Source of the DNA: Cryptomeria japonica
Taxonomy: Eukaryota; Streptophyta; Pinopsida; Cupressales; Cupressaceae
Direction of reading: 5' to 3'
Assembly (NCBI RefSeq): GCF_030272615.1
Contig: NC_081409.1
Span: 613,908,755-613,972,754, forward strand
DNA: 64,000 bases
Shown here: in pieces, positions 36,801 to 48,730 of the stretch
Position numbering within the stretch: position 1 is the first letter of the stretch
Layout: each line of letters starts with the position of its first letter
The notes under the pieces: model-generated
Database searches by the model: none
What the model saw: the letters and a program-made list of their open reading frames with translations, nothing else
What the model was told of the DNA's origin: nothing
Made by a program: the position numbers and the translations under genes

Positions 36801-36953
36801 CCTAAACTTTGGATAAGTTCAAAGTGTAGAAGGTTATTAAAACCTTGTCATATGTTGCTCTAAGGTTCTTTTTCCTTGATTTATCCATTCACATGCAGAG
36901 GTATTCTTTTTCATCAAAGGGGATAAGAAGGGGATCATAATTTGAGAACAACA
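30887..36953 (+). repeat. Element C 3' LTR
   Basis: Begins TGTTATCACTG and ends GAGAACAACA, matching the 5' LTR throughout except for a deletion of about 675 bases. The deleted part corresponds to about 23681-24355 and is closed near 32692. It holds the same ~130-bp repeats (31285-32690), the coding region 32693-36038 and a non-coding tail. It is followed by TSD TGACC and the G0 frame. Confidence 0.92.
32693..36038 (+). pseudogene. LTR-encoded ORF of element C, copy in 3' LTR (start deleted)
   Basis: The LTR deletion removes the start and about 90 codons. The rest is colinear with 24355-27714 in pieces 32710-33147, 33216-33638, 33648-33917, 34099-34392, 34444-34632 and 34815-35954, with end TAA 36036-36038. 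The 379-codon piece 34815-35954 is unbroken and spans the coiled-coil rich C-terminal half, including EVMIKFREDEATL and EIEIGHLRVTWKRLEDM. A TAG at 35952-35954 is shared by the other copy, so it predates insertion or is the true end. Frameshifts in one copy are often absent from the other, so each helps to read the other. Function unknown. Confidence 0.74.
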
Positions 36954-36958
36954 TGACC

Positions 36959-38617
36959 TACACCATAAAGCATTGGAGAGGTAAGATCATTTCATGGATT
37001 GGCTAGTTTCTACCGGAAGTTCATCAGAAATTTTAGTTCAGTTTGTAACCCTATGACTGAGACCATGAGGGGAGATCGGAAGGAATTTAAGTGGACCTCC
37101 AGAGCAAAAAAAAAATTTGAACTGTTAAAACGGAAAGTGACTGAGCATCTTGTGTTAGCTTTACTAGATTTCAATAAATAATTTCAAGTAGATTGTGATG
37201 CAAGTGAAACACCAATAGGAGCAGTCTTGAATCAGAAAGGGAGAGCAGTAGCTTATTTCAATGATAAATCTAATGATACCCAAAGAAGATATTCAGTGTA
37301 CGGTCAAGAATTTTATGCCATATTTCAAGCCTTGAAGAAGTGGAGACATTACTTGTTGCCTAAGGAGTTTGTGTTGTATACATATCATCAAGCTTTGCAG
37401 TATTTGAATAGTCAGAGTAAGTTGAATCAGAGACATATGAGATGGGTAGAATTTTTGCAGAGTTACACCTTTGTGTTGAAGCATAGAAGTGGGAAAACGT
37501 ACAAAGTTGTTGATGCACTGAGTAGGAGAAGTAATTTGCTGATAGAGATCAGAGTGACAGTATTAGAATTTGAGGAACTGAAGACCTTGTATGATGATGA
37601 CCTGGATTTTGCAGAACCTTGGAGAGCATCTAGAGAACCGGTTACGATAGATAGAAGGAAGTGGTTGGATTACTTCATTCAGGATGAGATTTTATTTAGA
37701 GGAATATAGTTGTGCATACCTAAGAGTTCTATGAGGGAGAACCTAATAAAGGAGAAACATAGTGGAGGATTAGCTGGACATTTTGGTATTGACAAAACAG
37801 TAGCATTGGTGAGTGAGCATTACTTTTGGCCCTAGATTCATAAGGATGTTAGGGAATATGTGAAAATTTATAGAGTTTTTCAAGTTGCAAAAGGTAGTAG
37901 TAAGAATGTGGGATTGTATAAACCTTTGATAGTACCAATAATACCTTGGGAGGACATAAGCATGGATTTCATACTTGGATTTCCTAAAATGTAGAGTGGG
38001 AATGATTCTATATTTGTGGTAGTGGATAGATTCTCGAAGATAGCTCATTTCATACCTTGTAAGAAGACATCAGATGCATTAAATGTAGCAGACCTATTCT
38101 TCAAGGAAGTAGTGAGATTGCATGGATTACCCAAGTGCATAGTTTCAGACAAAGACACTAAGTTTTTTGTCTATTTTTGGAGTACACTTTGGAAGAAGAT
38201 GAAGACAGATTTGAAGTTTAGTTCTACTTTTCATCTACAGACTAATGGACAGATAGAAGTAGTTAACCAGAGCTTGGGAAATTTGTTGAGATGTTTAGTT
38301 GGAGATAAAATCGGAACTTGGGATTTGATTCTTGCACAAGAAAAGTTTTCCTACAATGATTATGTAAACAAGAGTACCTGGATGAACACCTTTTGAGATT
38401 GTTACCGGAGAACACCCTAGAGGTATATCAAAATTAAGAGATATTAGTAGTGAAGACCAGAGAAGTTCAGAAGAAGAAGAATTTGTAGGTCACATGAAGG
38501 ACTTACATATTCAATTTAATCAACATCAAGAGGACATGAATAACAAGTATAAGGAGAAAGAAACTTTGAAGAGTAGACAGAAGGAATTTAATGTTGGTGA
38601 TGAAGTGATGGTGTATC
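36959..38617 (+). pseudogene. Element G0 RNase H and integrase, part 2
   Basis: The RT-RNase H connection resumes (FYRKFIRNFSSVCNPMTE, about 37010). RNase H follows, with DASETPIGAVL (about 37200) and the SYTFVLKHRSGKTYKVVDAL region. The integrase zinc domain is at about 37755-37890: the His pair is kept but both Cys of the CxxC are lost (YRVFQVAKG). The core keeps SMDFILGFPK (first Asp, about 37963), SDKDTKFF (second Asp) and GQIEVVNQSLG (Glu, about 38253). TAG stops lie near 37708, 37835 and 37993, and a frameshift near 38390. The frame is cut by element E at 38618 and resumes at 40251. Confidence 0.9.
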
Positions 38618-40245
38618 TGGTGCAGGAGTACCTAGGACTTAGGCTTATAGTCCTTATCCAATTTTGGCTTGTACTGACCTTAGCCAAGTCAGGTTCCTAA
38701 TAAGGACTCTAGGAGGGTCCAATGAGTGAGTGTGATGTTTGTTTTGAGTCAAGTGTAGGCCTAGTTGAGTTAGTTTTCTTCCTAGGTTTGCATTTTGTGC
38801 ATAGGTAGTAGTTTGAGTAGGAAATTGACCTTCTTGATGGTCAAAAGTGGTAAAAATTGGTGTGAGAATTAGAGAGGTTTAGTATGGTCTTAGGAATGCT
38901 TAAAAAGTCATGAGTAATGATTTAAAATAGGTTTTATAGATTGGCAAAGAAAAAAGTGAAAAGTTGTAAAAGTTGTCATGACAACTTTTGTCCTAAAATG
39001 CTTAGCGATGGAGTTAGGGATGGCACAACACCCTAGAATGCCTCCACACATGGGGAATACTATAAGAGCCTCCTCTTGCATGATTACCAAGGTTGTAATT
39101 TTGTTTTTGTATCAATCAACAATCTGAAACTACTCATTTTGGGACTGTTATCACTATTTTTGGCTTATTTTGCTTACAATGTGAATACAAATGGATTCAA
39201 TCCATTGATCCAATTATGGATTGAGATTATTTAGTGTATTTAAGATTAATTTGTTTCATTTCAAGCTCTGTAGATAGTGTGTGTTGGTGTTTTCATAGTT
39301 TTGTTTTCAAACAACCAGTTTTGGCTTGTATATAGCAATTTTATGTAAAATGGTTGCCCCATAGAATCCCTTCGTGATACCATCACAGCCTATTGGGACA
39401 TGGAAGAAAACCACTTGTAAAATTTACATATTCAAGGATAAGTTATGGAAGTGGTTTTTGATATGGCTACCATCTTGTTCTAGGCGAGTCTAGGAGCAAC
39501 CCGGCTAGAGAAGACAGGGTGAAATTTGAGTGCATAGTGCAGAGGTGAATACAAAACCACAACTAAATCATTTGGAGGGGTCCATGAAGTCCATACAAAG
39601 TTTCCTTAGCAAGGAGAATCCCTGACAAGACCTTTTGATGCCCATTTCACAAACTTGACCAGTCACTGTCGGTTAAGAGGCCTAGAAACCCTTCAAAACC
39701 CTCATTTTTGGGTTAGGGCATTGTACAGAGAGTTGGGAAACCAAAACCACCAAAATCATTTGGGGATAGGTGAATGATTGAAGAAAATATAACCTTGTTG
39801 CAGGTTCTTTTGGACCGTTTTCTTCTAAACCCTTGAAAACCGGATTTTGGAGACCTAATAAGGGCTCATTCCTTGTAGCCCTTTTCTAGGCAAAATGGTG
39901 AAATCGGTCGGAAGAATAATGGATGAAAACCACAAAATGGACCCAAATGGAATTAATTTCATGTTAAAAGCCACCTCCACACCTCTGCAACAAATCACAA
40001 CAACAGGAGGTAAAATTGACAAGTTGAAGACAAGACAACAAGAATGAGCATATGGGAAACACTTTGAATTGGTAGGGTTCCTAGTTAAACACTTATTGCA
40101 AACACCTTGAGATTGGCAAGAAGAAATCCCTAGAAGAGATTGAGAAGGACTTGGAGGTCTTGGAGCATAGCTATACCTAGAGAGGTTGGTGGAATTGAGC
40201 AACACCAACTAGGTGAAGTGTGAGCAAGCTAGGCAAACCCCATCA
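38618..40245. mobile_element. Element E: probable solo LTR, 1628 bp
   Basis: Starts TGGTGCAGG and ends CCCCATCA, flanked by GTATC (38613-38617 and 40246-40250). Excision restores the integrase frame of G0 into its C-terminal domain. No coding region or primer site is seen. CTATAAGAG near 39060 could be a TATA-like element. TG...CA ends with a 5-bp duplication and no interior genes fit a solo LTR from recombination between two LTRs. Orientation is not established. Confidence 0.72.
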
Positions 40246-40250
40246 GTATC

Positions 40251-40648
40251 TGAGAAAAGAAAGATTCCTAGTTGGAACTTATAACAAGTTGCAGATGAGA
40301 AATTTTGGACCTTGCGGGATTTTGAGAAAATTTAGTTATGGGAATGCATATGAAGTGGAGTTACCAGATAGTCTGAGTATTTCACCTGTGTTTAATATTA
40401 CAAATCTTCATTAGTATCATGAACTGGAATTCAGTGAGGATAGTATTGCACACTTGGAGAAACTATTTCCTTAGAAGGAACCAAATCCAATTGAAGACAT
40501 TTTGGACAGTAGGATTAGGCATAGTACCTAGAGAATTCAATATAGGGAGTATCTTGTGAAGTGGAGGGATAGACCAATTGAAGATTCATCTTGGATTTCT
40601 AAGGCAGAGGTAGACTACCTTGGTTTTCCTTTGGCCCTAGCAAAGTGA
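40251..40648 (+). pseudogene. Element G0 integrase C-terminus with chromodomain, part 3
   Basis: Continues the frame of 38617 after element E. The stretch RKERFLVGTYNKLQMRNFGP is the C-terminal integrase segment. It is followed by YREYLVKWRDRPIEDSSWIS (about 40540-40600), the core of a chromodomain, ending at TGA 40646-40648. This places G0 among the chromoviruses, whose chromodomain guides insertion to particular chromatin. TAG stops near 40412, 40471 and 40530 sit at places where Gln is expected. Confidence 0.86.
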
Positions 40649-40940
40649 GAGAGTCACCTTTTTTCAATAACCTTGAATGTCTAATACAGGAGCATCCCCG
40701 GTTCATAGAAATCTTGCATCAACCAAAAATATTTCCTTTCTGTTTTGCCTTCTGTTTGCAGTTTCAACGTTTCTTTCTATGTGTCCTAGATTTGGCTCAT
40801 CGGAACTTGTGGACTTGGATTTTTCTTGAATACTTGACCATCTTCCTTATTCCCAAAATGTGGAGCATTTTGATCATTTTCCAGCAAGTTATCGCTACTG
40901 GTTTCTGAGACAATTTGTTGGACCTATTTGCATTGGTGAT
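40649..40940 (+). other. Element G0 3' untranslated region
   Basis: About 290 bases between the pol stop and the 3' LTR. No coding signal beyond chance frames. The sequence before the LTR (CATTGGTGAT) is only weakly purine-rich. Confidence 0.6.
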
Positions 40941-42019
40941 TGTTGGTATTATGGATGTGTTGCATTGGTTTTGTCATTGATGTCAACACCTATCAACACT
41001 TGTCAACACTTATCAGCACTGGAGATCTTTGGTTACATTCACCAGCATGTTCAGTGACTTATGCATAGTCACCGATATTTGGTTCACCGACGCATTATAT
41101 TGTTCATTGGCACTGAGGATGATCTGTTAGCATCTGGAGATTACTTGGTTATGTCAAAGACATTGTTTGGACACTTGGTTTTGGTGATTTGGTTATTGGC
41201 CTAATCGAGTTTGCATATTTGTTGTTATCGACAAATAGGTCTATGTTATGGACCGGCAAGCATTATCTATTCCAGATCAGCACAACACATTATGGAGATG
41301 ATTTATTGATTGGTTATTATTGTAAATGCATTGAGCCGACATGATACATTGCATATTGATTCATTTATAATTGATTTAATTATAATATTCTTAGTGAGCC
41401 GACCTACACATTTGGTCTTAGGTTTTGGTATATATGTAAGATCTCATTTATGAGATTATAGAGAAAGTGTGGAAAAGGATTGCAATAAGGTATATGTGAA
41501 TATAAGCAAAGCTATACATGCAAGCATCATTTGAAGATTCAAGGAAGGTATGAAGAAGACAATCAGAGCTTAACCGGTACTAAATCTAGCATATGAAGAT
41601 GTTATTTTGAGGAGTACATTATCATTGGATTTAACCATCCAATCGTAGTCAGTGTGACTCTCATTTTGTGATTGAGCAGTGGGCTCTAGGCAGTTGGCCT
41701 TTCTGCATGTGCACACCCCATTTGTACACATGTACTATCTACAATAGTATCATCTGATTGTGGGTAAGGGTTTCCCAATATGGTTTTTCCCCTTACAGTG
41801 TTTCCACGTACAAATATCTATGCTATGTGTTATGGATGTTATTTGTCTTTCTGTTTCATGCATTAAAATTTACCGGTACTGTTATTAATTGTTAAACTAT
41901 CAACCAACATTAAGTTTGGTTTTCCAGTATTATGCATTAAGTTTGGTTAAGTTATATTTGGGATGGAATTAATAGACCGCTGATTCACCCCCCCTCTCAG
42001 TTGCCTCTGGGTCCTAACA
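40941..42019 (+). repeat. Element G0 3' LTR
   Basis: Starts TGTTGGTATTATGG and ends GGGTCCTAACA, 1079 bp. It carries TTGTCATTGATGTCAA near its start, TGGTTTTTCCCC...TTTCCACGTA in the middle, and ATTCACCCCCCTCTCAG about 40 bases before the end. All three are shared with elements A, B and D. The matching 5' LTR lies outside the window, so the TSD cannot be checked. Confidence 0.8.
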
Positions 42020-42530
42020 AAGATCTATCGGATCCCTTTCGTAGCTTGTAGAGCCCTGACAATTGATTCTGATGTTCCTTAGCATGTGGCTGACCTTTCC
42101 CCATGATCTACACTTCACCCTTTGGATTCTCCAAAGGAATTTCTTTGGTGGAAGCCGACCTTGTTGGTTTTACACGTTAGGTCTTGTTCTTCAGGTTTTG
42201 ATCCCTTTTTGGGCCAACTAGATCCCCTTGGATCATATAAATCATTGTAATAGAGTATTAGAATATAATTAAGAAGTTAGATTGAGAATAGAAGATAGAT
42301 CTTAAGATTTGAGGTCTTGGTTGTGACTTGTTTTCTATTTTGAGCATGTTTTAGCAGGAATGTGAGCCAGTTTCTATAACCCGGTTGTTACCCATTGGTT
42401 GTAATCAGTTTTCATGATATAATTCAATCTGTTCTGCATTGCCTCCATCATGTCCCTGTGTTTCCATTGTGTTTACTCTTGGTGACCAATATGGACTGAT
42501 CTCTTTGAGGTCCCTCCTAGCCGGTGACTA
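42020..42530. other. Non-coding stretch, possibly an LTR fragment
   Basis: No reading frame of interest. CATATAAATC near 42236 is TATA-like, and the general texture resembles plant LTR sequence, but I find neither a partner copy nor clear ends in this window. Confidence 0.35.
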
Positions 42531-44400
42531 TTTCACAAGCACAATTGATTGATTCTACCCAATAATGTGGTTTAAGGCCCTTGGAGTGTATCATACAATT
42601 AGCAATCTCTTTATAGGATTTTTTCTTACATTTTACAACACCATTATGCTAGGGAGTATAGGGAATTTTTCATTGCATGTATACTGTATTTTCTATGCAA
42701 AACTATTAAAATTTAGTGTTTACATATTCAAATCCATTATTAGTTCAAAGAATATTGATGAAATTCCTTGATTATGTTTTAGTTAGTTCCTTGAAATCTT
42801 TAAACTTGTTCAATAATTTTGGATTTCTATTTAAGGAAGTAGACCTATATATTTATATGAAAAATTATCATGTGGATGAGAAAAGTTCTAACCTTAGTAA
42901 AGGATGGATGGGGAAATCCCTTTGATATATCACTACAAAGTAGCTCCAAAGATTGTATCACCATCCAAGATTTTACTTTGTGAAAATTTTCTTTAGGATG
43001 GTTACCAAAGATATAACCTTTGTAAAGACCCTTAGAGAATGTATCTCCTAGAAATCATATGACCATTTCATGTGATGACTTACTTTCTCAAGGTAATAGT
43101 ACTAAAACTAGCCAAAACATTCATTCCATAATTTGATAATTTCATCTTAATGAGTAAGTGAAGCTATGTGAGAAACATCATATGCAAAATTTGAGAAACT
43201 ATATAACCCAGAATGATAACTTTCCCTTGACACAACTACTAAACTATTGTTGTGCAACTCTCTAATGTTAGCTATTTATATAGAAAATTTTACTCGCATG
43301 AATTTCACTATGTGAGTAATTTGATACACTAATAGAATATTAGATAAAAGTGAAGATACAATTAGAATATTCATGGATGTTCCTCCAACTTTAGAAGACC
43401 CTCTCCCTATAACTAAATCTAGGGTATCACCACTCAAGGTGATAATAGACATGCTAGAAGGCTCTAAGAAATAGAATTCAACCTATGGAAAGCTAATTTG
43501 GGGTGAGGCATTAGAGTCAATAATATAAGATGGAGATGATGTGAAATTTGTAGCAACTAGAACCTTTCCCTTAGATTTATCTTTATTAGTTTTTCCTTTG
43601 GTTATTCTTGGTTTGATAATGATGGTTTGATGGACTCAAGGAACCCTATAATGTTCTTCTTAAGAAGATGAGAAATATGCTCAATATGTTTCTTCATACA
43701 CCTGTGCTCATCATGTTTAATATTCTTGCAATGGGCACACTTAAGTATTTCTTCTATAGGTTTACTCTAACTTGAAGAGATTTCAGTGATAGGTTTTCAG
43801 AGATCGTAATTTCAATTTCTTTCTCTCCTTGATCTTTCATTATATTTATTGCTTGGATTGAATACTTTTATTTCTCATTACTAGTAATAAGGGCTTTGAT
43901 CTTGTATAGACTTGAATGTACTCATTTGAACCAACCTATGTTTCTCCTTGGTTATGTTGGTAATGAATTCATCTAAAGGGGCAATTTTCCAAGTGGCACC
44001 AATAACATTATTGATGGGTAGAAGGCAAAAAAACACTAAGTAATTAGGACCTAGCTTGGAGAGTAGAGAAATAACTAATTGACCATGTTTTTTTCTCTAT
44101 TCCACATTCTTTGTGCTACAACCTTAGTTATTGAATTTGATAAAGGATTCATCTATGTTGTCAAAATAATTGGGGCTCAAATTATTGAGGTCATTCTCTA
44201 ACTCATACCGTGCCATTTTATCTTAGTTTATAAAGAGTTTTTATAGAGGTGTCCAAACTACATTAGGTGTATGTATAACTTCAACATGATAGATAAATTA
44301 AAGAGACATAGATAGACGCGAGAATCCAATAGCTTGATCACACTTGTTGAATTACTTAAATTTGGCACTCCCATCAAAAGATACCTTTTTCCGTCTCCAT
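42530..44400 (-). pseudogene. Element H: very old Ty1/Copia remnant (integrase to Gag), same lineage as F
   Basis: On the minus strand, 42538-42900 matches the integrase region of element F around 59450-59780 base by base with many changes. At 43699-43740 an intact zinc knuckle CAHCKNIKHDEHRC can be read, corresponding to the knuckle site of F at about 60600-60642. 44100-44230 matches the Gag region of F near 61060-61140. The reverse transcriptase, RNase H and 3' LTR side, which would lie left of 42530, is missing. Stops and indels are too dense for any product. The right boundary is approximate. Confidence 0.68.
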
Positions 44401-45480
44401 TGTCACTCTATCTGACCCCATGTTTGTTAGTACAAGTTTAATATTAGTTTTGCATTAATGGTAAAATTAAAGGGCATTATAGGAGTGATAGGTAGATTTG
44501 AATTGATACTTAAGTTGAATTGTTGCAACCAAAAGAAATATGAAAAATAAATAGTGGCTGAAAGTGTGCACAACACAAGAACACCTCCTTGCCCCCTTGG
44601 TTTATTCATAGACCCCTTCACAATTTTATACTACATAATTTTAGTGCATAGGTGACTTCAACTGAAATGAAAAATTGGCACTTCATATTTTGAGTGCAAA
44701 ATCATTTACAATGGATTAAGAATACAAAATTATTAACTTTTAGAAAAATGACACTCAATTTTGAATTGTCATGAATCAAAAGTTACATCCATTTTTATTT
44801 TTCCTATTTATTTTAATTAACACTTAAATTTTTTTAGAAAATGCCCACAAAAAATAATTCTCTCCACTTAGAAATTTGAGGGAACCTTTTTAGATAATGT
44901 AATAGATTGTTGAGATTTTGAGGTCAGCAAATTTACCATTTTTACCAATAAATAATTATCCTTTACTCTACCTTAAATTTGATGGCCTACTACTTTTTCT
45001 CCTTTGACACCTTACCTAAAAATCAATGGCCTACAACTCAATGTGTTGAAAAAAGACTTCACAAAGATATTGCATAGATTTCAATTGCGAATTTACAAAG
45101 ACTACAACAAATTTATACCATACTATAGAACAAGTTAACATAATATTCAAATAAATTTAAATTCAATTAGCTTTCATGCAAATTCAAAACAAATATAATT
45201 CAAACTACAAATTTCACTCGGTTTGATCTATAATTTTTAGTTTACACCTTCATAGGAATATGAAAATTTGAGTCATTCAAACCACATTCCTTGCATAGAT
45301 GCCTTCATAGGAACAAATCTAATTTGGCGTTTCCAAGGTATGTCTTCATAACATATATAATATTCTAAATCCTTACCGAATTTGTACGAAAATTTGATCC
45401 TATTTGCACTATGAAAAACATTTAGCATCCTAAATTCTACTCGTCTAGAGTTTTATCCTCACTTTGGCATTATGTCCTCC
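44400..45480. other. AT-rich intergenic sequence, nothing recognised
   Basis: No coding signal, RNA gene or clear repeat end. Short open frames such as 44427-44621 lack codon structure and are treated as chance. Confidence 0.6.
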
Positions 45481-45579
45481 AAGGCCCGATTGCAACACTG
45501 ATTATTCTCACACCACTCATTTATCTCACATTTTCACCAAATTTTCAACTTATTCACCAGTTTGGAGTCCTAGTTTGTA

Positions 45580-45788
45580 GGACCAGGACATACCACACCC
45601 TAGTCACAAATTAGGACCGAGATGTACCACACTCTAGTCCTAAATTAAGAATCAAGGTGTATATGCCCTAGGCCTTCTAATTTAGATTGGGCCCCTCTAA
45701 CGGTCACCTTTGATAGCTAGATAATCTAGCCCCGTGTTGGCCTGTTGTAGAAATTAAATTAGATTTTTGACAAGCAAGTATAAAAGGA
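45580..45788 (+). promoter_or_regulatory. Two to three 34-bp repeats and a TATA box, probable LTR promoter remnant
   Basis: Units start near 45580, 45614 and (weaker) 45648, each with GGACC...TACCACAC(C/T)CTAGTC. TATAAAAG lies at 45781-45788. Downstream to about 46190 the DNA is CT/TC-rich, like a leader or LTR. No LTR partner was found, so an ancient Gypsy LTR is only the likeliest reading. Confidence 0.4.
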
Positions 45789-48059
45789 GGTCTACCCCTC
45801 TCATTTTAAAACCTACTTGATCCTAATCCAAAAATTTAAGATCTAATTAAGTTCTCTCAAAAATTCAAGTGAGAAAGCAATTGGTCTTCTATCAATGAAG
45901 TCAAGATTCAAGCATTGGAGATGACATTCATGTTCTACTTTTTATGAAGACAACTTACATGAAACCCTAATTCCTTTGTGGAGACAAACGAAACTTCATT
46001 AAAGATATATCACTAGTGTTTCAATCATTTTCAGCCTTTCCCTCAAAATGAAAGTATTTTATTACAATCTTTCATTTCCATTTTCAATTCAATTTCATGG
46101 TTAATTTCAAAATTAGGGTTTGACATAAGGAAAACCCTTTATTCCTAATATATTTCCCATTTTTACTGTGTGCAGGAATAGGTACAAAGTTGTGTTTAGG
46201 AGGATCAATAGAATTCACAAAGACAAATAGGTTTAGCTTTCGATGATGGGAAATTTGAAGGACCATTGCAAATTGGTACTACCTGCTCGTGAAAAGTCAG
46301 GCTGAACTTCTGGGAACAAATCTGAAATATCCTGTTTTGCTTAGATCTAGGCTGGTGGCTTCATACAACATCTGTAGTTCACTATTTCCATTGTGTTTCA
46401 TCAATAGTTCACTATCTTGCCCTAACCTTCAACAACTCCATTCAATTCAACTCAAGGAGGATAGAGCCCTCTCAAAGGATCTTGGAATCTAATCAATATC
46501 TTGGTCTATCAAGGCCAAATCTATTAAATACCTCTCCTCCTTAATGTAATTGGCTAATTAGGAAATTTATGGTTTTATTATCTTAATTTAACCCTAACCC
46601 TAATTTTTCCACCCAATACAAAACCTATTTGATTTCATATAGAATCTAGTATGCATAGATATAGGAATAGTCTCTTAGGTCTTGGAAAGTATGAAGAGAA
46701 TGAGAGATTTGATACTTTCCAATGCTAAGAGATTCATTGGCCACTCTCTTATTAATTTTAAGATAAAATTTCCCAAAAACAAGAATTATTGAAATCATGT
46801 TGGAGAATCAATACAACCCTAATTTATTATTCAACAATCTCGAAACATGTTACGGAAACTCTAATTCCAACTTTAAGGAGAAAACCTATAGAAAAAAAAA
46901 CTAGGTGATTTGAGAACAAATAGATTCACTAAAACATTTAAGAAAATAAAAAATATTTTACATAAATAACCTAGCCTAATTAAGTGAATTTACCAAACAT
47001 AAACAATATTTAACCTAGATCTAATCAAGAATTGAATTGATAAACATACAATTAATATTTAGAAATTGATTTTATGGTGGATGGGATACTTATCTTTGGC
47101 TATAACAATGAAGAATAAGTTTCAATACTAGAGAGAATCTAGTTGCTAATGTACAACAAATGAATTCTCATAGTTTACAAAATGCATCAAGCTTTATGTA
47201 GACTCATAAGTCTCTATGGTTTGAATCTAAGTCCCTCAAGGTTAAAATCAAGCATCATAAAAGTAACTTAATGTGTAAGGATGATTTGTGGCCCATGAGA
47301 ATGAATTAATAGAAAGTGTCAGTTGCAAGCCCTTCATGCCTTTGCTTTTCTTTTATCTAATTCTATCAATATTATGTTTATAGGTACCTTAGAGGAGATT
47401 GCCAAATCATTTAGGGTCAAATTCTCTTGGATCAACCCATTGTCAAATTGAATTTATGGAATTGAGAAACTAATTGAAAGTAACATGCACATGTTATAAA
47501 TGACACATATATTTCTAATGCAAATTAAGATTCTTTCCCTTTTAGAGAAAAAATGTGTTCTTTTGCTTTCTCCTGTTATTTTTTTTATTATCTATTCTTA
47601 GTTTTCCTTTTGAATCGTTTACACAAATAAATGTCACTAAGTACATAGACATACAAACAATTAGCAAAAGCATGTCTTAAATTGGCTTACAATAATTGTC
47701 AAAGAGGGGTCAAAAATTTTAAATTAGCATATTTGACATCAAATCCAAGACTCTGAGACTGACCAAAGATAAGAGAGTGTTTCTTTATAGATAAAGATTG
47801 AATTTGTGGACATGAATGTAAATATAAAAGTACAAACAAATCTAAAATAGATTAAAAAATATCAAATGAATCAAACATAACTTAAAAAAAAATAAAAAAT
47901 TATATCAAAATAAATGGAAAACTATAAAAATATAAGATAGATATGCTCTTAAGGTTGGCAAACATTCCGAAGGTAACCAACATTCTGATTATTAAGTCGA
48001 GTGTGAACTTTTGGAATGTTTTCTGATGGCATGCTATTTCTTCGAAGTGATTCAAACAA
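45789..48059. other. AT-rich intergenic sequence
   Basis: No gene recognised. It contains a two-unit AACCCTAACCCTAA near 46588, too short to mean telomeric DNA, and scattered A and T tracts. Short frames at 46084-46492 look like chance. Confidence 0.6.
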
Positions 48060-48730
48060 GACCATTTGTTTAGGTATTTGGAATGTTTTTTTGATGCCAT
48101 GCTACACAAGAGTACCCTACAAAAAATTATTTAACGTTTGTCAAAACTTCCTCATCCCAAGAATAAGATTATCTTAATTTAGAGGCTCAAATATCATGGA
48201 ATCCAACAGAAAGTGCCTCGTATCAAGCACTTGTGTCATTTTGCTCAGATACATTTGATTATCAATAATTTTGGAATGTCTGAAGATCGTCAATATCTAA
48301 GATTGTTTACCCAATTGAATATGATGAGCATGACAATATATAGTTGAAATCTGTGTAACATGAAATTTAATATGAGCATAGATATTTTTGAAGGATTCTC
48401 TGCCAGCCTGCAACATAGTACATTTAAGTTCTTGATATAATAGTAATGGGTCTGCATAAGATCATTTGGATGTTTGAAGATCTGTATATCATGTGAAAGA
48501 ATCAAACCAATTCTGACAAGAAAATGAGAGTGGAAATAGAATGTGTTGGGCTGCCCATAAACTTTGCTTTTGCTCCCCTCGTTGAGACACAAAAGCTTTC
48601 AGTTTTTATCTGTTCAATCAAATGAAAGTTCAATCGACATCAAATCTTTGTTTCATTGGTATGAGTTGCCATCTAGAAAAAAAAACTGATTTTTTTAATG
48701 ATCACAAGTTCAATTGTTGAAGCTGATTTT
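48060..48730. repeat. Diverged duplicate of 55530-56180
   Basis: Colinear with 55530-56180 over about 650 bases. Anchors include GGAATCCAACAGAAAGTGCC, GAATATGATGAGCA, GAAGGATTCTCTG, ATATCATGTGAAAG, GCTCCCCTCGTTGAGAC and TCGACATCAAATCTTTG. No protein is evident on either strand. It is either a shared old transposon fragment or a segmental duplication. Confidence 0.7.

Larger units (their letters stand above)
15323..36953 (+). mobile_element. Element C: giant-LTR Ty3/Gypsy element (Tat/Ogre-like) with an ORF inside the LTR
   Basis: TG...CA element flanked by TSD TGACC (15318-15322 and 36954-36958); removing it rejoins the G0 RT frame. The 5' LTR (15323-28629) is about 6.75 kb after removing element D. 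The 3' LTR (30887-36953) is 6067 bp and lacks about 0.68 kb. The internal region is only about 2.26 kb and keeps a Gypsy integrase, but no Gag, protease or RT. The primer site is not the tRNA-Met type. The integrase style and primer site suggest the Tat/Ogre branch, an inference from memory of those families. Both LTRs carry a ~1200-codon reading region. Confidence 0.88.

Noticed and set aside
44409-44420. Degraded primer site TCTGACCCCATG next to element H
   Set aside because: Two mismatches, and element F has a 1-kb leader between Gag and primer site, so a site this close to Gag is inconsistent.
46588-46602. Telomere-like AACCCTAACCCTAA
   Set aside because: Only two units in AT-rich DNA, consistent with chance.
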